Source of the DNA: Bacilli bacterium
Lineage (GTDB): Bacteria > Bacillota_I > Bacilli_A > RF39 > UBA660
Direction of reading: 5' to 3'
Assembly: GCA_017510225.1 (NCBI GenBank)
Contig: JAFWNS010000018.1
Span: 1 to 45,169 of the forward strand
DNA length: 45,169 nucleotides
Shown here piece by piece: positions 35,145-43,338 of the stretch. The notes under the pieces were generated by a model, which did not search any database, was not told where the DNA came from, and worked only from the letters and a program-made list of their open reading frames with translations. Numbering within the stretch: the stretch's first letter is position 1; each line of letters begins with the position of its first letter. A program made the position numbers and the translations under genes.

Positions 35145-35164
35145 GACATTCTGAGGGGGAATGC
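35145..35164 (+). promoter_or_regulatory. Hairpin around the Shine-Dalgarno of adhesin 1
   Basis: CATTC (35147-35151) can pair with GAATG (35159-35163) so that the GAGGGG Shine-Dalgarno sits in the loop. The second adhesin has a longer version at the same place. Confidence 0.45.
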
Positions 35165-35167
35165 GGA

Positions 35168-36886
35168 ATGAATAAAATTTTCAAAGGTGTAATGGCACTA
35201 TTAATGGTATTTGCAGTATTTTGCTTCGGTATTGTAAATACAAATGCTAAGTCTTTAAAAATAACTAAAAAGACTTATATCAAAACTGGAATTGGAAGCA
35301 GAAAGGAAGCTAAGTTCTATACTAGTAAGGGTTATGCATGGTGTATAACTCCTATGAAGACAGGAGCTAACCAGGGTACTACTTTATACTATAAGAATAC
35401 TATTAAAGATAGTGGATTAGTATGGTTAATTGAAAATGGTGGTCATAGTGATAAAGCTTATTTAGCTAGTCAAATAGCTATTTGGAAGCATTATAATAAG
35501 TATATGCCTGCTGTTTATAAGAACCATCCTGGTAATAGTGCAGTAAAGAAAGCTAAATCTTTAGCTAGTAGTGCTGCATCTCATAATAAAGATAATTATA
35601 AAAACCCTAGTGTTAAATTATCTATTAGTAGTACTAAGATGAGTGAAGTAGAAAAAGGTAAATACTTCAAATCAAAAGCTATTACTGTTAAACTATCTAA
35701 TGTATCTAGTGCAAGTATTAGTGTTACTTCACCAGCTACTATAGTAAATAGTAATAACAAGAAAGTTAGTACTGTTAAGAATGGTAGTAAGGTATATGTA
35801 AGAGTACCTGCAACTAAAGTAAATAAATCTAAATCATTTACAGTAAAAGTTAGTGCTAGTAAAACTATTAAGACTGTTGAAAGATATTCACCTAAAAATA
35901 GTAAATATCAAGATTTAGCTATCGTAGTTAAAGATAAAAAGTCTGATAGTGCTAAGAAAACAGTTTCTGCTAAACCAGTGGTAAGAAAGTGTGAATATGC
36001 TAATGGTAAGTATTATGGTAAGGATGGAAAAGTTGTAGATAAGACTACATATTCAATCCAGTGTCAAAAACATACTTGTGAGAAAGTTGGAAATGTATAC
36101 TTTGGTAAAAATGGTAACCAAGTAAATGCTACTACTTTTGATATTGAATGTAATAAACATGTCTGTGAAAAAGTAGGAAATGTATACTTTGGTAAAAATG
36201 GAACTCAAGTTAACTATGAAACTTTCTATAAAGAATGTCAAAAACATGTCTGTGAAAAAGTAGGAGATACTTACTTTGGTAAAAACGGTACTGAAGTAGA
36301 TGAAGAAACTTATAATTTAGAATGTTTAGAACATAAGTGTGAAATTATAGGTAATCATTATTTTGGTAAAGATGGTTTCGAAGTAGATGCTACTACTTAT
36401 GATATTGAATGTAATCCACATCAATGTCAAAAAGTAGGAGATGTATACTTTGGTAAAAATGGAAACATTGTTGATCAAGAAACATTTGATTTAGAATGTA
36501 ATGAACATATTTGTGAAAAAATTGGAGATAAATACTTTGGTAAAAATGGAACTGAAGTAGATGAAGCAACTTATAATGCTGAATGTGTTCACAAATGTCA
36601 AAAGATTGGTAATAAGTATTACGGAATCACAGGAGATGAAGTAACAGAGGCTGAATATAAAGATCAATGTACTCATTCTTGTGAAATAGATAATGGTAAA
36701 TACTATGGTAAAGATGGAAATGAAGTTAGTGAAGAAGAATATAAAGATGAGTGTGAAGCTCAAGTAGTTTCAGTTCCTGATACAGGAAGTTCACCACTTA
36801 CAAATATTTTATTAACTATTTTCGGTACAGCTGTAGTAGGAACATCTATTGGAGTATTAAAATATTATCAAAAAAATAATGGATAA
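35168..36886 (+). CDS. Thioester-domain surface adhesin 1 with nine Cys-rich repeats and sorting signal
   Basis: 572 residues. Signal peptide about 1-27. Then a TED (thioester) domain: Cys59 in GYAWCIT and Gln102 in ASQIAIW, the pair that forms the internal Cys-Gln thioester used by Gram-positive adhesins to bond covalently to host amines. Next an Ig-like beta domain (about 140-260), then nine Cys-rich repeats of about 31 residues (about 277-530) with consensus C-E-K-V-G-x-x-Y-F-G-K-N-G-T-E-V and a second Cys near the end. A sortase-type signal VPDTG (536-540), a hydrophobic helix and KNNG tail follow. Sortase is not in the window. It is the first of a tandem pair. Confidence 0.88.
   Translation: MNKIFKGVMALLMVFAVFCFGIVNTNAKSLKITKKTYIKTGIGSRKEAKFYTSKGYAWCITPMKTGANQGTTLYYKNTIKDSGLVWLIENGGHSDKAYLASQIAIWKHYNKYMPAVYKNHPGNSAVKKAKSLASSAASHNKDNYKNPSVKLSISSTKMSEVEKGKYFKSKAITVKLSNVSSASISVTSPATIVNSNNKKVSTVKNGSKVYVRVPATKVNKSKSFTVKVSASKTIKTVERYSPKNSKYQDLAIVVKDKKSDSAKKTVSAKPVVRKCEYANGKYYGKDGKVVDKTTYSIQCQKHTCEKVGNVYFGKNGNQVNATTFDIECNKHVCEKVGNVYFGKNGTQVNYETFYKECQKHVCEKVGDTYFGKNGTEVDEETYNLECLEHKCEIIGNHYFGKDGFEVDATTYDIECNPHQCQKVGDVYFGKNGNIVDQETFDLECNEHICEKIGDKYFGKNGTEVDEATYNAECVHKCQKIGNKYYGITGDEVTEAEYKDQCTHSCEIDNGKYYGKDGNEVSEEEYKDECEAQVVSVPDTGSSPLTNILLTIFGTAVVGTSIGVLKYYQKNNG
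35987..36762 (+). repeat. Nine tandem Cys-rich coding repeats (about 93 bases each)
   Basis: Nine repeats, each coding C-E/Q-x-x-G-x-x-Y-F/Y-G-K-N/D-G-x-x-V ... E-C, two Cys per unit. The DNA within repeats 2, 3, 4, 6 and 7 is closely alike around TACTTTGGTAAAAA. The adhesin 2 gene has six of the same type. Confidence 0.8.
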
Positions 36887-36891
36887 TAAAG

Positions 36892-36915
36892 AAGAGTAGT
36901 AATACTCTTTTTTTT
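36892..36915 (+). terminator. Terminator after adhesin 1
   Basis: AAGAGTA (36892-36898), loop GTAA, TACTCTT (36903-36909), then Ts. The same stem and loop are used after adhesin 2. Confidence 0.85.
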
Positions 36916-36924
36916 GTTTATATC

Positions 36925-36953
36925 TTTACAAAATTGACTAATTGTGTTATAAT
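36925..36953 (+). promoter_or_regulatory. Sigma-A promoter for adhesin 2
   Basis: TTTACA (36925-36930), 17-base spacer, TATAAT (36948-36953) with TGT before it. Confidence 0.75.
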
Positions 36954-36958
36954 AATTG

Positions 36959-36979
36959 ACATTCGAAGGGGGAATGTCG
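36959..36979 (+). promoter_or_regulatory. Hairpin around the Shine-Dalgarno of adhesin 2
   Basis: GACATTC (36959-36965) pairs with GAATGTC (36973-36979), seven perfect pairs with GAAGGGG in the loop, so the ribosome site is in the loop of a stem at the very 5' end of the message. Confidence 0.55.
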
Positions 36980-36980
36980 A

Positions 36981-38444
36981 ATGATGAAAAAATTAAGAAA
37001 TATTGTTATCTTAATCGCATTATTTGTAGCATCTGGATTCTGTGTTACAAATGTTAATGCACAATCAACTATGGTATTAAAGAAAGTGACTTATATTAAG
37101 TCAGGAGTAGCAGGACGTACTGAGACTGGGTTCTCTACTAATAAGGGATGGGCATATTGTATTTCGCCTTATAAGAAGACTCCACCTAATGGTACAAAAT
37201 TACATTATAAAGGAAATATTAATGATGGAGGATTATTATACTTATTAAGACAAGCTAAGTCATCAAATAAGTCTATTGTTGTTACTCGTATTGCTGTATG
37301 GAAATATTATAATGGATATATGGTAAATACTTATAAAAACAATTCAAAAGCATCAGTAGTTAAAAATGCTAATTCTTTAGTAGCAACTGCTAAAAAGAAT
37401 AAGAACAATACTGATAAGAATCCAACAGTTAAAGTTGCAAAGAGTAGTGGTACAATGACTGAAGTAGATAATGGTAAATACTTTAAGTCAAAAGTTATTA
37501 CTGTAAAATTAGGAAATGTATCAAGTGCAAGTATTAGTGTTACTTCACCAGCTATTGTAATAAATGGTAGTGGTCAAAAAGTTACTACTGTTAAGAATGG
37601 TAGTAAGGTATATGTAAGAGTACCAGCTAATAAAGTTACTAGTACTAAATCATTTACTGTTAAGGTAACTGCTAGTAAGAAAGTACAAACAGTTGAAAAA
37701 TACTCACCTAATAATAGTAAATATCAAAGCTTAGTTGTATTAGGAAGTGCTAATAAATCAGCAACTGCTAAAACTACAGTTTCTGCTACACCAGTAGTTA
37801 GAAAATGTCAATATGCTAATGGTAAATACTATGGTAAAGATGGTAGAGTAGTTGATCAAACTACATATAATTTAGAATGTAATGAACATAAATGTGAAAT
37901 TATTGATAATCATTATTTTGGTCCAGATGGAACTGAAGTAGATCAAGAAACATATGATTTAGAATGTAATAAGCATGTATGTCAAAAAGTAGGAGATAAA
38001 TATTTTGGTCCAGATGGTACTGAAGTAGATGAAGCAACTTATAATGCTGAATGTTTTGAACATAAATGTGAAATTATTGATAATAAATACTATGGTAAAG
38101 ATGGTACTGAAGTAGATGAAGAAACATATAACTTAGAATGTAAAGAACATAAATGTGAAAAAATTGGTGATAAATACTTCGGTATTGCTGGAGATGAGGT
38201 AACAGAAGAAGAATATAAAGATCAATGTATGCATTTCTGTGAAATGTCTGATGGTAAATTCTATGGTAAAAATGGAGACGAAGTAACAGAACAAGAATAT
38301 AAAGATCAATGTGAGGAACAAGTAGTAGAAGTTCCTGATACAGATAATTCTCCACTTACTAATTTATTATTAACACTATTCGGAGCTTTCGTAGTAGGAA
38401 CATCAGTTGGAGTAGTAAAATATTCACAAAAAAATAATGGATAA
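36981..38444 (+). CDS. Thioester-domain-like adhesin 2, thioester Gln and sorting Gly both replaced
   Basis: 487 residues; signal peptide about 1-28, TED-like domain, Ig-like domain and six Cys-rich repeats in the same order as adhesin 1. The Cys is kept (Cys60 in WAYCIS) but the Gln position of TQxAIW-type motifs is Arg103 (CGT, 37287-37289) in VVTRIAVW, so the classic thioester cannot form. The sorting motif reads VPDTD (451-455; GAT 38343-38345) in place of VPDTG, so sortase cleavage between T and G is also unlikely; the hydrophobic helix would leave it membrane-bound. All else reads as intact, with its own promoter and terminator, so it is probably expressed. Confidence 0.88.
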   Translation: MMKKLRNIVILIALFVASGFCVTNVNAQSTMVLKKVTYIKSGVAGRTETGFSTNKGWAYCISPYKKTPPNGTKLHYKGNINDGGLLYLLRQAKSSNKSIVVTRIAVWKYYNGYMVNTYKNNSKASVVKNANSLVATAKKNKNNTDKNPTVKVAKSSGTMTEVDNGKYFKSKVITVKLGNVSSASISVTSPAIVINGSGQKVTTVKNGSKVYVRVPANKVTSTKSFTVKVTASKKVQTVEKYSPNNSKYQSLVVLGSANKSATAKTTVSATPVVRKCQYANGKYYGKDGRVVDQTTYNLECNEHKCEIIDNHYFGPDGTEVDQETYDLECNKHVCQKVGDKYFGPDGTEVDEATYNAECFEHKCEIIDNKYYGKDGTEVDEETYNLECKEHKCEKIGDKYFGIAGDEVTEEEYKDQCMHFCEMSDGKFYGKNGDEVTEQEYKDQCEEQVVEVPDTDNSPLTNLLLTLFGAFVVGTSVGVVKYSQKNNG

Positions 38445-38445
38445 T

Positions 38446-38473
38446 AAAAAAGAGTAGTAATACTCTTTTTTTA
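38446..38473 (+). terminator. Terminator after adhesin 2
   Basis: AAAAGAGTA pairs with TACTCTTTT, loop GTAA (38457-38460), then Ts; a near copy of the adhesin 1 terminator. Confidence 0.85.
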
Positions 38474-38502
38474 TTGTTTATGTTATGTTTTTATGATACT
38501 AT
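38474..38502 (+). promoter_or_regulatory. Promoter for tRNA-Glu
   Basis: TTGTTT (38474-38479), 17-base spacer, TACTAT (38497-38502) with TGA before it. Confidence 0.6.
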
Positions 38503-38519
38503 ATAAATGTAATTTATAT

Positions 38520-38596
38520 GGCCTGTTGGTGAAGGGGTTCAACACACCGCCCTCTCAAGGCGGCATTCACGGGTTCAAATCCCGTACAGGCTACCA
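38520..38596 (+). tRNA. tRNA-Glu (anticodon CUC)
   Basis: 77 bases with encoded CCA. Acceptor GGCCTGT pairs with ACAGGCT (G-U at the first pair); anticodon stem CCGCC/GGCGG encloses CTCTCAA, anticodon CTC (reads GAG). T arm CGGGTTCAAATCCCG. It has its own promoter and terminator. Confidence 0.95.
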
Positions 38597-38606
38597 TTTA
38601 AATATT

Positions 38607-38630
38607 AACTAGATTTTATCTAGTTTTTTT
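38607..38630 (+). terminator. Terminator of tRNA-Glu
   Basis: AACTAGAT (38607-38614), loop TTT, ATCTAGTT (38618-38625), then Ts. Confidence 0.85.
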
Positions 38631-38663
38631 GTTATGATAAATATATAATGATTGGAGGTTTTT

Positions 38664-39422
38664 ATGTTTAGTTTAAAAGGAAGAGTAGCGGTTGTTACTG
38701 GAGCAAGTTCTGGTCTTGGTAAACAAATGTCACATGCTTTTGCAGAACAAGGAGCAGACTTAGTATTACTTGCTAGAAGACTTGAAAGATTAGAAGATTT
38801 AAAAAAGGAATTAGAAAAAAAAGGAGTAAAAGTTTTACCTATTAAGTGTGATGTTACAGATCCTAAAAATGTAGATGAAGCAGCAAAAAAAGCTGAGAAA
38901 GAATTTGGTAAAGTTGATATTTTAGTTAACTGTGCTGGTTCTGCTAAAAATGCTGGTGTTTTAGATATGACTGATGAAGAATGGGATTTTACTATTAAGA
39001 CTGATATGGATTCAGTATTCTATGTAACTAGAGCTTTTGGTAATATAATGAAGAAAAATAAATATGGAAGAATTATTAATATTGCTTCTATGTATGGATT
39101 AGTTGGTAATATGGCAATGGGAACTATTGCTTATCATACTTCTAAAGGAGGAGTAGTTAATTTTACAAGAGCAGCAGCATCAGAACTTGCTAAAGATGGA
39201 ATTACTGTAAATGCTATTTGTCCTGGATATTTTGATACAGAATTAACTCATGATACATTAATTACAGATGAATTTACACAGTATATGCAAGCAACTGTAC
39301 CACTTGGTAGATATGGTCATGAAGGAGAACTTAATGCAGGAGCACTTTTCTTAGCTAGTGATGAAGCTAGTTATGTTACAGGTGTTATTTTACCTATAGA
39401 TGGTGGTTATACTTGTGTTTAA
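38664..39422 (+). CDS. Short-chain dehydrogenase/reductase
   Basis: 252 residues from ATG 38664 (GGAGG at 38654). Classical SDR: TGASSGLG nucleotide loop (12-19), NCAG after the fourth strand, catalytic Ser in IASMYG and YHTSK with Tyr and Lys, and a PIDGGYTCV end. The start MFSLKGRVAVVTGA and length fit the gluconate 5-dehydrogenase / 3-oxoacyl-ACP-reductase group. ARR after strand two suggests NADPH preference. The substrate is not determined; YmfI (an EF-P modifying SDR) is a possible but weaker fit, as its sequence differs. Confidence 0.88.
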   Translation: MFSLKGRVAVVTGASSGLGKQMSHAFAEQGADLVLLARRLERLEDLKKELEKKGVKVLPIKCDVTDPKNVDEAAKKAEKEFGKVDILVNCAGSAKNAGVLDMTDEEWDFTIKTDMDSVFYVTRAFGNIMKKNKYGRIINIASMYGLVGNMAMGTIAYHTSKGGVVNFTRAAASELAKDGITVNAICPGYFDTELTHDTLITDEFTQYMQATVPLGRYGHEGELNAGALFLASDEASYVTGVILPIDGGYTCV

Positions 39423-40089
39423 TAAAAAAATACTATATCTAGTAATATGTATACTATTTACTAGTGTTTTTTTAGTTGGTTGTAATACTAAAACTAAAAA
39501 ACATATTACTAAAAAGAAACCAATTGTAAAAGAAGAATATAAAGATAGTAATAATATGTCTATAGGTATATATGATTTTAATAATAATAAATTAACTTTA
39601 TTAACTGAATATAGTAATAAATTTGTTAGAGGTACAGATATTGGAGTATTTAGTATTTTTCCTTCTAATGATAAAGAAGTATCTTTATCTAAAAAGTTTG
39701 GAGAAGAATTTTATAATAAATGGAGCTCTTTAAGTAAGAATAATAAGATTGGATTTAATTTAAAATATAGTCTTAATGATGGTACTAGTTATTCATATAA
39801 TTTTATGAAACCAGATGAAGCAATGTTACATGCTGAGTATTTAGAAATATATTTATATGATGATTATATTCATAGAAATGATTCTTTCTATTCTCATGTT
39901 GAAGGTAAGGACTATAACGATAATACTTTGTTTTCATCTATTAAATTAACTCCAGGTAGAGATATTGATAAAGTTAAATCTCCAATAAAATTAACTGTAT
40001 TTACTTATGATAGTGAAGATGATTTTGATTCTAAAAAAGAGTATAGGGGTAATAGTAAATATAGTATTGATGTAAAAAGATCTAATTAG
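39415..40089 (+). CDS. Unknown lipoprotein
   Basis: 224 residues if the GTG at 39415 is the start (GGTGG at 39402-39406, eight bases before); an in-frame ATG at 39400 lacks a ribosome site. A hydrophobic segment ends in the lipobox FLVGC, so it is a lipoprotein on the outer membrane face. The rest is beta-rich and charged with no motif I recognise. It overlaps the SDR by eight bases and is followed after nine bases by a TtcA-like gene, so all three are co-transcribed. Confidence 0.72.
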   Translation: MFNKKILYLVICILFTSVFLVGCNTKTKKHITKKKPIVKEEYKDSNNMSIGIYDFNNNKLTLLTEYSNKFVRGTDIGVFSIFPSNDKEVSLSKKFGEEFYNKWSSLSKNNKIGFNLKYSLNDGTSYSYNFMKPDEAMLHAEYLEIYLYDDYIHRNDSFYSHVEGKDYNDNTLFSSIKLTPGRDIDKVKSPIKLTVFTYDSEDDFDSKKEYRGNSKYSIDVKRSN

Positions 40090-40098
40090 GAGTATATT

Positions 40099-40926
40099 AT
40101 GGAAAGACATAAAGAAATAGAGCGTAGTATAATAAAAAAATATCGTAAAGATATATGGTCTAAGTTTGTTAAAGCTGTTAGTGATTATGAATTGATTTCT
40201 AAAGATGATAAAGTAATGGTTTGTATTAGTGGAGGAAAAGATTCATTCTTACTAGCTAAATGTATAGAAGAGTTAATTAGACATGGTAAATTTAAATTTG
40301 ATGCTGAATATGTAGTTATGAATCCTGGTTATAAACAAGAAAACTTAGATTTAATAAAGAAAAATGCTGAAATACTTAATCTTAATATTACTATATTTGA
40401 TAGTGATATATTTGATGTAGTAGATAAAGTAGATAGAAGTCCTTGTTATTTATGTGCTCGTATGAGAAGAGGTTTTTTATATAGTAAAGCTAAAGAATTA
40501 GGTTGTAATAAAATAGCTTTAGGTCATCATTTTGATGATGTTATAGAAACTACGTTGTTATCTATGTTTTATGGATCAGAAGTCAAAACTATGATGCCTA
40601 AATTACATAGTGATAATTTTAAAGGATTAGAATTAATTAGACCATTATATTTAATAAAAGAAGAATCTATTATATCTTGGTCTAAATTTAATAAATTAAA
40701 GTTTATTAATTGTGCTTGTAAGTTTACTGAAGATAGTGAATTTGAAAAAGATAATAGTAAGAGATTAGAAATTAAGAATTTAATTAAAAAATTAAAGAAG
40801 AATAATGATAATATTGATTATAATATTTTTAAGAGTTTAGATAATGTGAATTTAGATTGTATTTTAGGTTATACTAAGAATAAAGAAAAACATAGTTTTT
40901 TAGAGGAATATGATAATAAGAAATAA
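40099..40926 (+). CDS. ttcA: TtcA-family tRNA 2-thiolation / ATP-pyrophosphatase enzyme
   Basis: 275 residues, TAGGAGTAT before the ATG. PP-loop SGGKDS (about 46-51), PCYLCARMRRG with the CXXC (iron-sulfur or thiolation) motif, GHHFDDVIETTLL, and a later Cys pair CAC in INCACKF. This order is that of TtcA, which thiolates C32 in tRNA. The family also has members of other specificity, so the tRNA position is inference. Third gene of the SDR - lipoprotein - ttcA unit, closed by a hairpin. Confidence 0.85.
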   Translation: MERHKEIERSIIKKYRKDIWSKFVKAVSDYELISKDDKVMVCISGGKDSFLLAKCIEELIRHGKFKFDAEYVVMNPGYKQENLDLIKKNAEILNLNITIFDSDIFDVVDKVDRSPCYLCARMRRGFLYSKAKELGCNKIALGHHFDDVIETTLLSMFYGSEVKTMMPKLHSDNFKGLELIRPLYLIKEESIISWSKFNKLKFINCACKFTEDSEFEKDNSKRLEIKNLIKKLKKNNDNIDYNIFKSLDNVNLDCILGYTKNKEKHSFLEEYDNKK

Positions 40927-40950
40927 TACTTGTAAAGCAGTATTATTTTT
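40923..40950 (+). terminator. Terminator after ttcA
   Basis: ATAATACT (40923-40930) pairs with AGTATTAT (40939-40946), eight-base loop, Ts follow. Confidence 0.75.
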
Positions 40951-40962
40951 TATTAATATTAA

Positions 40963-40991
40963 TTGTTAGATTATAAAAAATGATGTATAAT
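40963..40991 (+). promoter_or_regulatory. Sigma-A promoter for yitT
   Basis: TTGTTA (40963-40968), 17-base spacer, TATAAT (40986-40991). Confidence 0.75.
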
Positions 40992-41015
40992 TAGTGTATA
41001 GTAGGAGGGGTATGT

Positions 41016-41897
41016 ATGATTAATATTAAAAATCCAACTATAAAGAAGATTGGGTCTATCTTACTTCTTACTTTTGGTGCTGTTATAGCGGCATTTGCTT
41101 TAGAAGTAGTTCTTATACCTAATACTATATTGGATGGTGGAATTACAGGTATTTCAATTATTATTTCAAAACTTACTAAATTACCTTTAAGTATATTTGT
41201 TATTGTACTTAATATTCCATTTATTTTTGTTGGTTATAAGAGTTTAGGTAGAAACTTTCTATTTAGAACTATATATAGTATGTTAGTGTTTGCTGCTGCA
41301 TTATATTTATTTCAATATTTTGAACCAATGACTAAGCAAATATTACTAGCTACTGTATATGGAGGAGTTATTCTAGGAATAGGTGTTGGTCTTATTATTC
41401 ACTTTGGTGGATGTATTGATGGTACTGAATCTGTTTCTTTAGTTATTAGTAGAAAAACATCTTTTTCGGTAGGACAAATTGTATTATGCTTTAACTTAAT
41501 TATATATACAGTTGCTGGATTTATATTTGGATTTGATAGAGCAATGTATTCATTACTTACATACTTTATTACTTTTAAAGTAATTGATTATGTATCTGAA
41601 GGATTAGAACAAGTAAAAGCGGCTTTAATTGTTACTGAGAAGGGTACAGATATGGCTGATGAGATATATAAGAGATTAGGACGTACTGTTACTACTATTA
41701 GGGGTAAAGGTTTAATTAGTGGTGATAAAGAAGTTTTATATTGTGTTCTTACACGTATTGAAATATTTGAACTTAAACATATAGCGGCTAGGATGGATAA
41801 AAGTGCTTTTATTACTATACTAGAAGTTAGTGATATTATTGGTGATCATATTAAGTCTAATGAGAAGCCTAAAAGGAAAAAGAGGTTAGTACGATGA
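41016..41897 (+). CDS. YitT family membrane protein
   Basis: 293 residues, AGGAGGGG before the ATG. Five to six membrane helices (about 10-175; DUF161-type) with PNTILDGGITGISIII and FGGCIDGTES, then a cytoplasmic DUF2179 domain (about 195-275) with GLISGDKEVLYCVLTRIE. The C-terminus is basic. The family's function is not known. It starts the operon yitT - 41894 - 42799 - 43339 and its end overlaps the next gene by four bases. Confidence 0.92.
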   Translation: MINIKNPTIKKIGSILLLTFGAVIAAFALEVVLIPNTILDGGITGISIIISKLTKLPLSIFVIVLNIPFIFVGYKSLGRNFLFRTIYSMLVFAAALYLFQYFEPMTKQILLATVYGGVILGIGVGLIIHFGGCIDGTESVSLVISRKTSFSVGQIVLCFNLIIYTVAGFIFGFDRAMYSLLTYFITFKVIDYVSEGLEQVKAALIVTEKGTDMADEIYKRLGRTVTTIRGKGLISGDKEVLYCVLTRIEIFELKHIAARMDKSAFITILEVSDIIGDHIKSNEKPKRKKRLVR

Positions 41898-42790
41898 ATA
41901 ATGGTCAAAACACAGTAAATCAGGTACCAAATCCTACTGTGCAATCAACTGTAAAACCAACAGTACAAGCGCAGCCAGCAACAACTCCACAGCCATCAAG
42001 AGTTGCACAACCTGTACAACAAGTTTCAAAACAACCTGCGCAACCTCAAAAGAAAGTAAAAAAGAAAAAATCTCATAAAGGATTCATTATATTTTTATTA
42101 TTACTTATTATTGGTGGTATGGGTTATTATATTTATACTGATTATCAGAAAGATTTAAGAAATAAATGTAGTCCTTTAGTTACAGGAAAAGATAATAAAA
42201 ATACATTAGAATTAGATTCTACGATAGTACAAGATTTATATCAAAAAGTGCAAACAAATATTAATGAAGATATTGCAAGTACTGATTTAGATGATAATAT
42301 GAAATTATATTTAGCATACAGACAAATACCTAGAAAAGAAATATATGAATCTAATTGTAATTTGTTTGATAATAGTAGTATGCAATCTATTAAATGTAAT
42401 AAGAGTTCTACTTTTGTACCTTTAGCTTTTAAAGAAGAGAGTTTACAAAGAGAAGTTAAAAAGTTATTTGGTGAAGAAACTAATATTGAAAATAATAATA
42501 TACAATTAAGTAATAGTTGTTTAGGTGGATTTCAATATATTAAAGATCGTGGAGAATATGTAAGTGGAGATTGTAATGGTAGTGTATCTACCATCTATAA
42601 AGCAGATAAAGAGTTAATAGAAGCATATGCTTATAATGATACTATAGTATTAAAAGAAAAAGTTAGATACTATGGAAGTGAAGAAGTTGATATATCAAGA
42701 TTAAAAAATGGTGTATATGTATATACATTTAAATTAGATAATAATTATAATTATGCTTATATTAGTAAAGAGTTTGAAGAGAAAAAATAG
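41894..42790 (+). CDS. Unknown single-pass membrane protein, paralogue of the 15539 gene
   Basis: 298 residues. A Gln/Pro/Val-rich disordered cytoplasmic N-terminus (about 1-55), a basic block (KKVKKKKSHK), one membrane helix (about 64-83), then an outer domain. The outer part shares element order with the 15539 product: TIVQDLYQKV, MKLYLAYRQI, VKKLFGE, a Cys strand, VLKEKVRYY and YTFKLDNNYNYAYIS. It has four or more Cys in the middle that the other copy mostly lacks. No named family. It is translationally coupled to yitT. Confidence 0.78.
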   Translation: MNNGQNTVNQVPNPTVQSTVKPTVQAQPATTPQPSRVAQPVQQVSKQPAQPQKKVKKKKSHKGFIIFLLLLIIGGMGYYIYTDYQKDLRNKCSPLVTGKDNKNTLELDSTIVQDLYQKVQTNINEDIASTDLDDNMKLYLAYRQIPRKEIYESNCNLFDNSSMQSIKCNKSSTFVPLAFKEESLQREVKKLFGEETNIENNNIQLSNSCLGGFQYIKDRGEYVSGDCNGSVSTIYKADKELIEAYAYNDTIVLKEKVRYYGSEEVDISRLKNGVYVYTFKLDNNYNYAYISKEFEEKK

Positions 42791-42798
42791 GTGATTAT

Positions 42799-43320
42799 AT
42801 GAAAATAGAAACTATAGTAACAGGAGTATTAGAAGAGAATTGTTATGTTTTAAAGAAAAACAATACTTGTCTAGTAGTAGATCCTGGTGATGATTATGAC
42901 AAAATTAAAGACGTTATTGGTGATGATAAAGTATTAGGAGTTTTAATAACTCATTCACATTTTGATCATATAGGAGCTTTAAGAAATTTTTTAACTAAAA
43001 GAAATACTAAAATATTTAAAAAGAGTAGTGTAGAAGAAAAAGAATATAATATTGGAGATTTTACTTTTGAAGTTATATTTACTCCTGGTCATTCTAAAGA
43101 TTCTATTACATTCTATTTTAAAGAAGATAATATTATGTTTGTTGGAGATTTTATATTTAAAGAGTCTATTGGTAGATGTGATTTACCAGGTGGAGATATT
43201 AATGAAATGAATGAAAGTTTAGATAGAATAAAAAAATATCCTAAAGAAACAGTATTATATCCTGGACATTATGATAGTACTACTTTAGAATATGAAATAA
43301 ATAATAACTCTTATATGTAG
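42799..43320 (+). CDS. Metallo-beta-lactamase-fold hydrolase (glyoxalase II-like)
   Basis: 173 residues, AGGTGAT before the ATG. The metal motif THSHFDH (HxHxDH) is intact, with TPGHS, GDFIF and a final PGHYDSTT. VLEENCYVL at the N-terminus and GRCDLPGG are typical of the YcbL/GloB-like subgroup. It hydrolyses a thioester or similar bond; the substrate is not determined. It is cytoplasmic, third gene of the yitT operon. Confidence 0.9.
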   Translation: MKIETIVTGVLEENCYVLKKNNTCLVVDPGDDYDKIKDVIGDDKVLGVLITHSHFDHIGALRNFLTKRNTKIFKKSSVEEKEYNIGDFTFEVIFTPGHSKDSITFYFKEDNIMFVGDFIFKESIGRCDLPGGDINEMNESLDRIKKYPKETVLYPGHYDSTTLEYEINNNSYM

Positions 43321-43338
43321 AGTAGAAATGAGGTATTT

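Noticed and set aside
35987-36762. CRISPR-like regular repeats
   Set aside because: The period of about 93 bases is coding, in frame, and the repeats are diverged; they are protein repeats and no spacers exist.
36053-36763. Minus-strand open frames inside adhesin 1 (and 38074-38355 in adhesin 2)
   Set aside because: They repeat with the Cys-rich repeat period and have no start signals; they are shadows of the coding repeats.
38664-39422. YmfI (EF-P 5-aminopentanone reductase) as the identity of the SDR
   Set aside because: The sequence looks closer to gluconate 5-dehydrogenase or FabG-type SDRs and is far from ymfF-ymfH; the name would be a guess.
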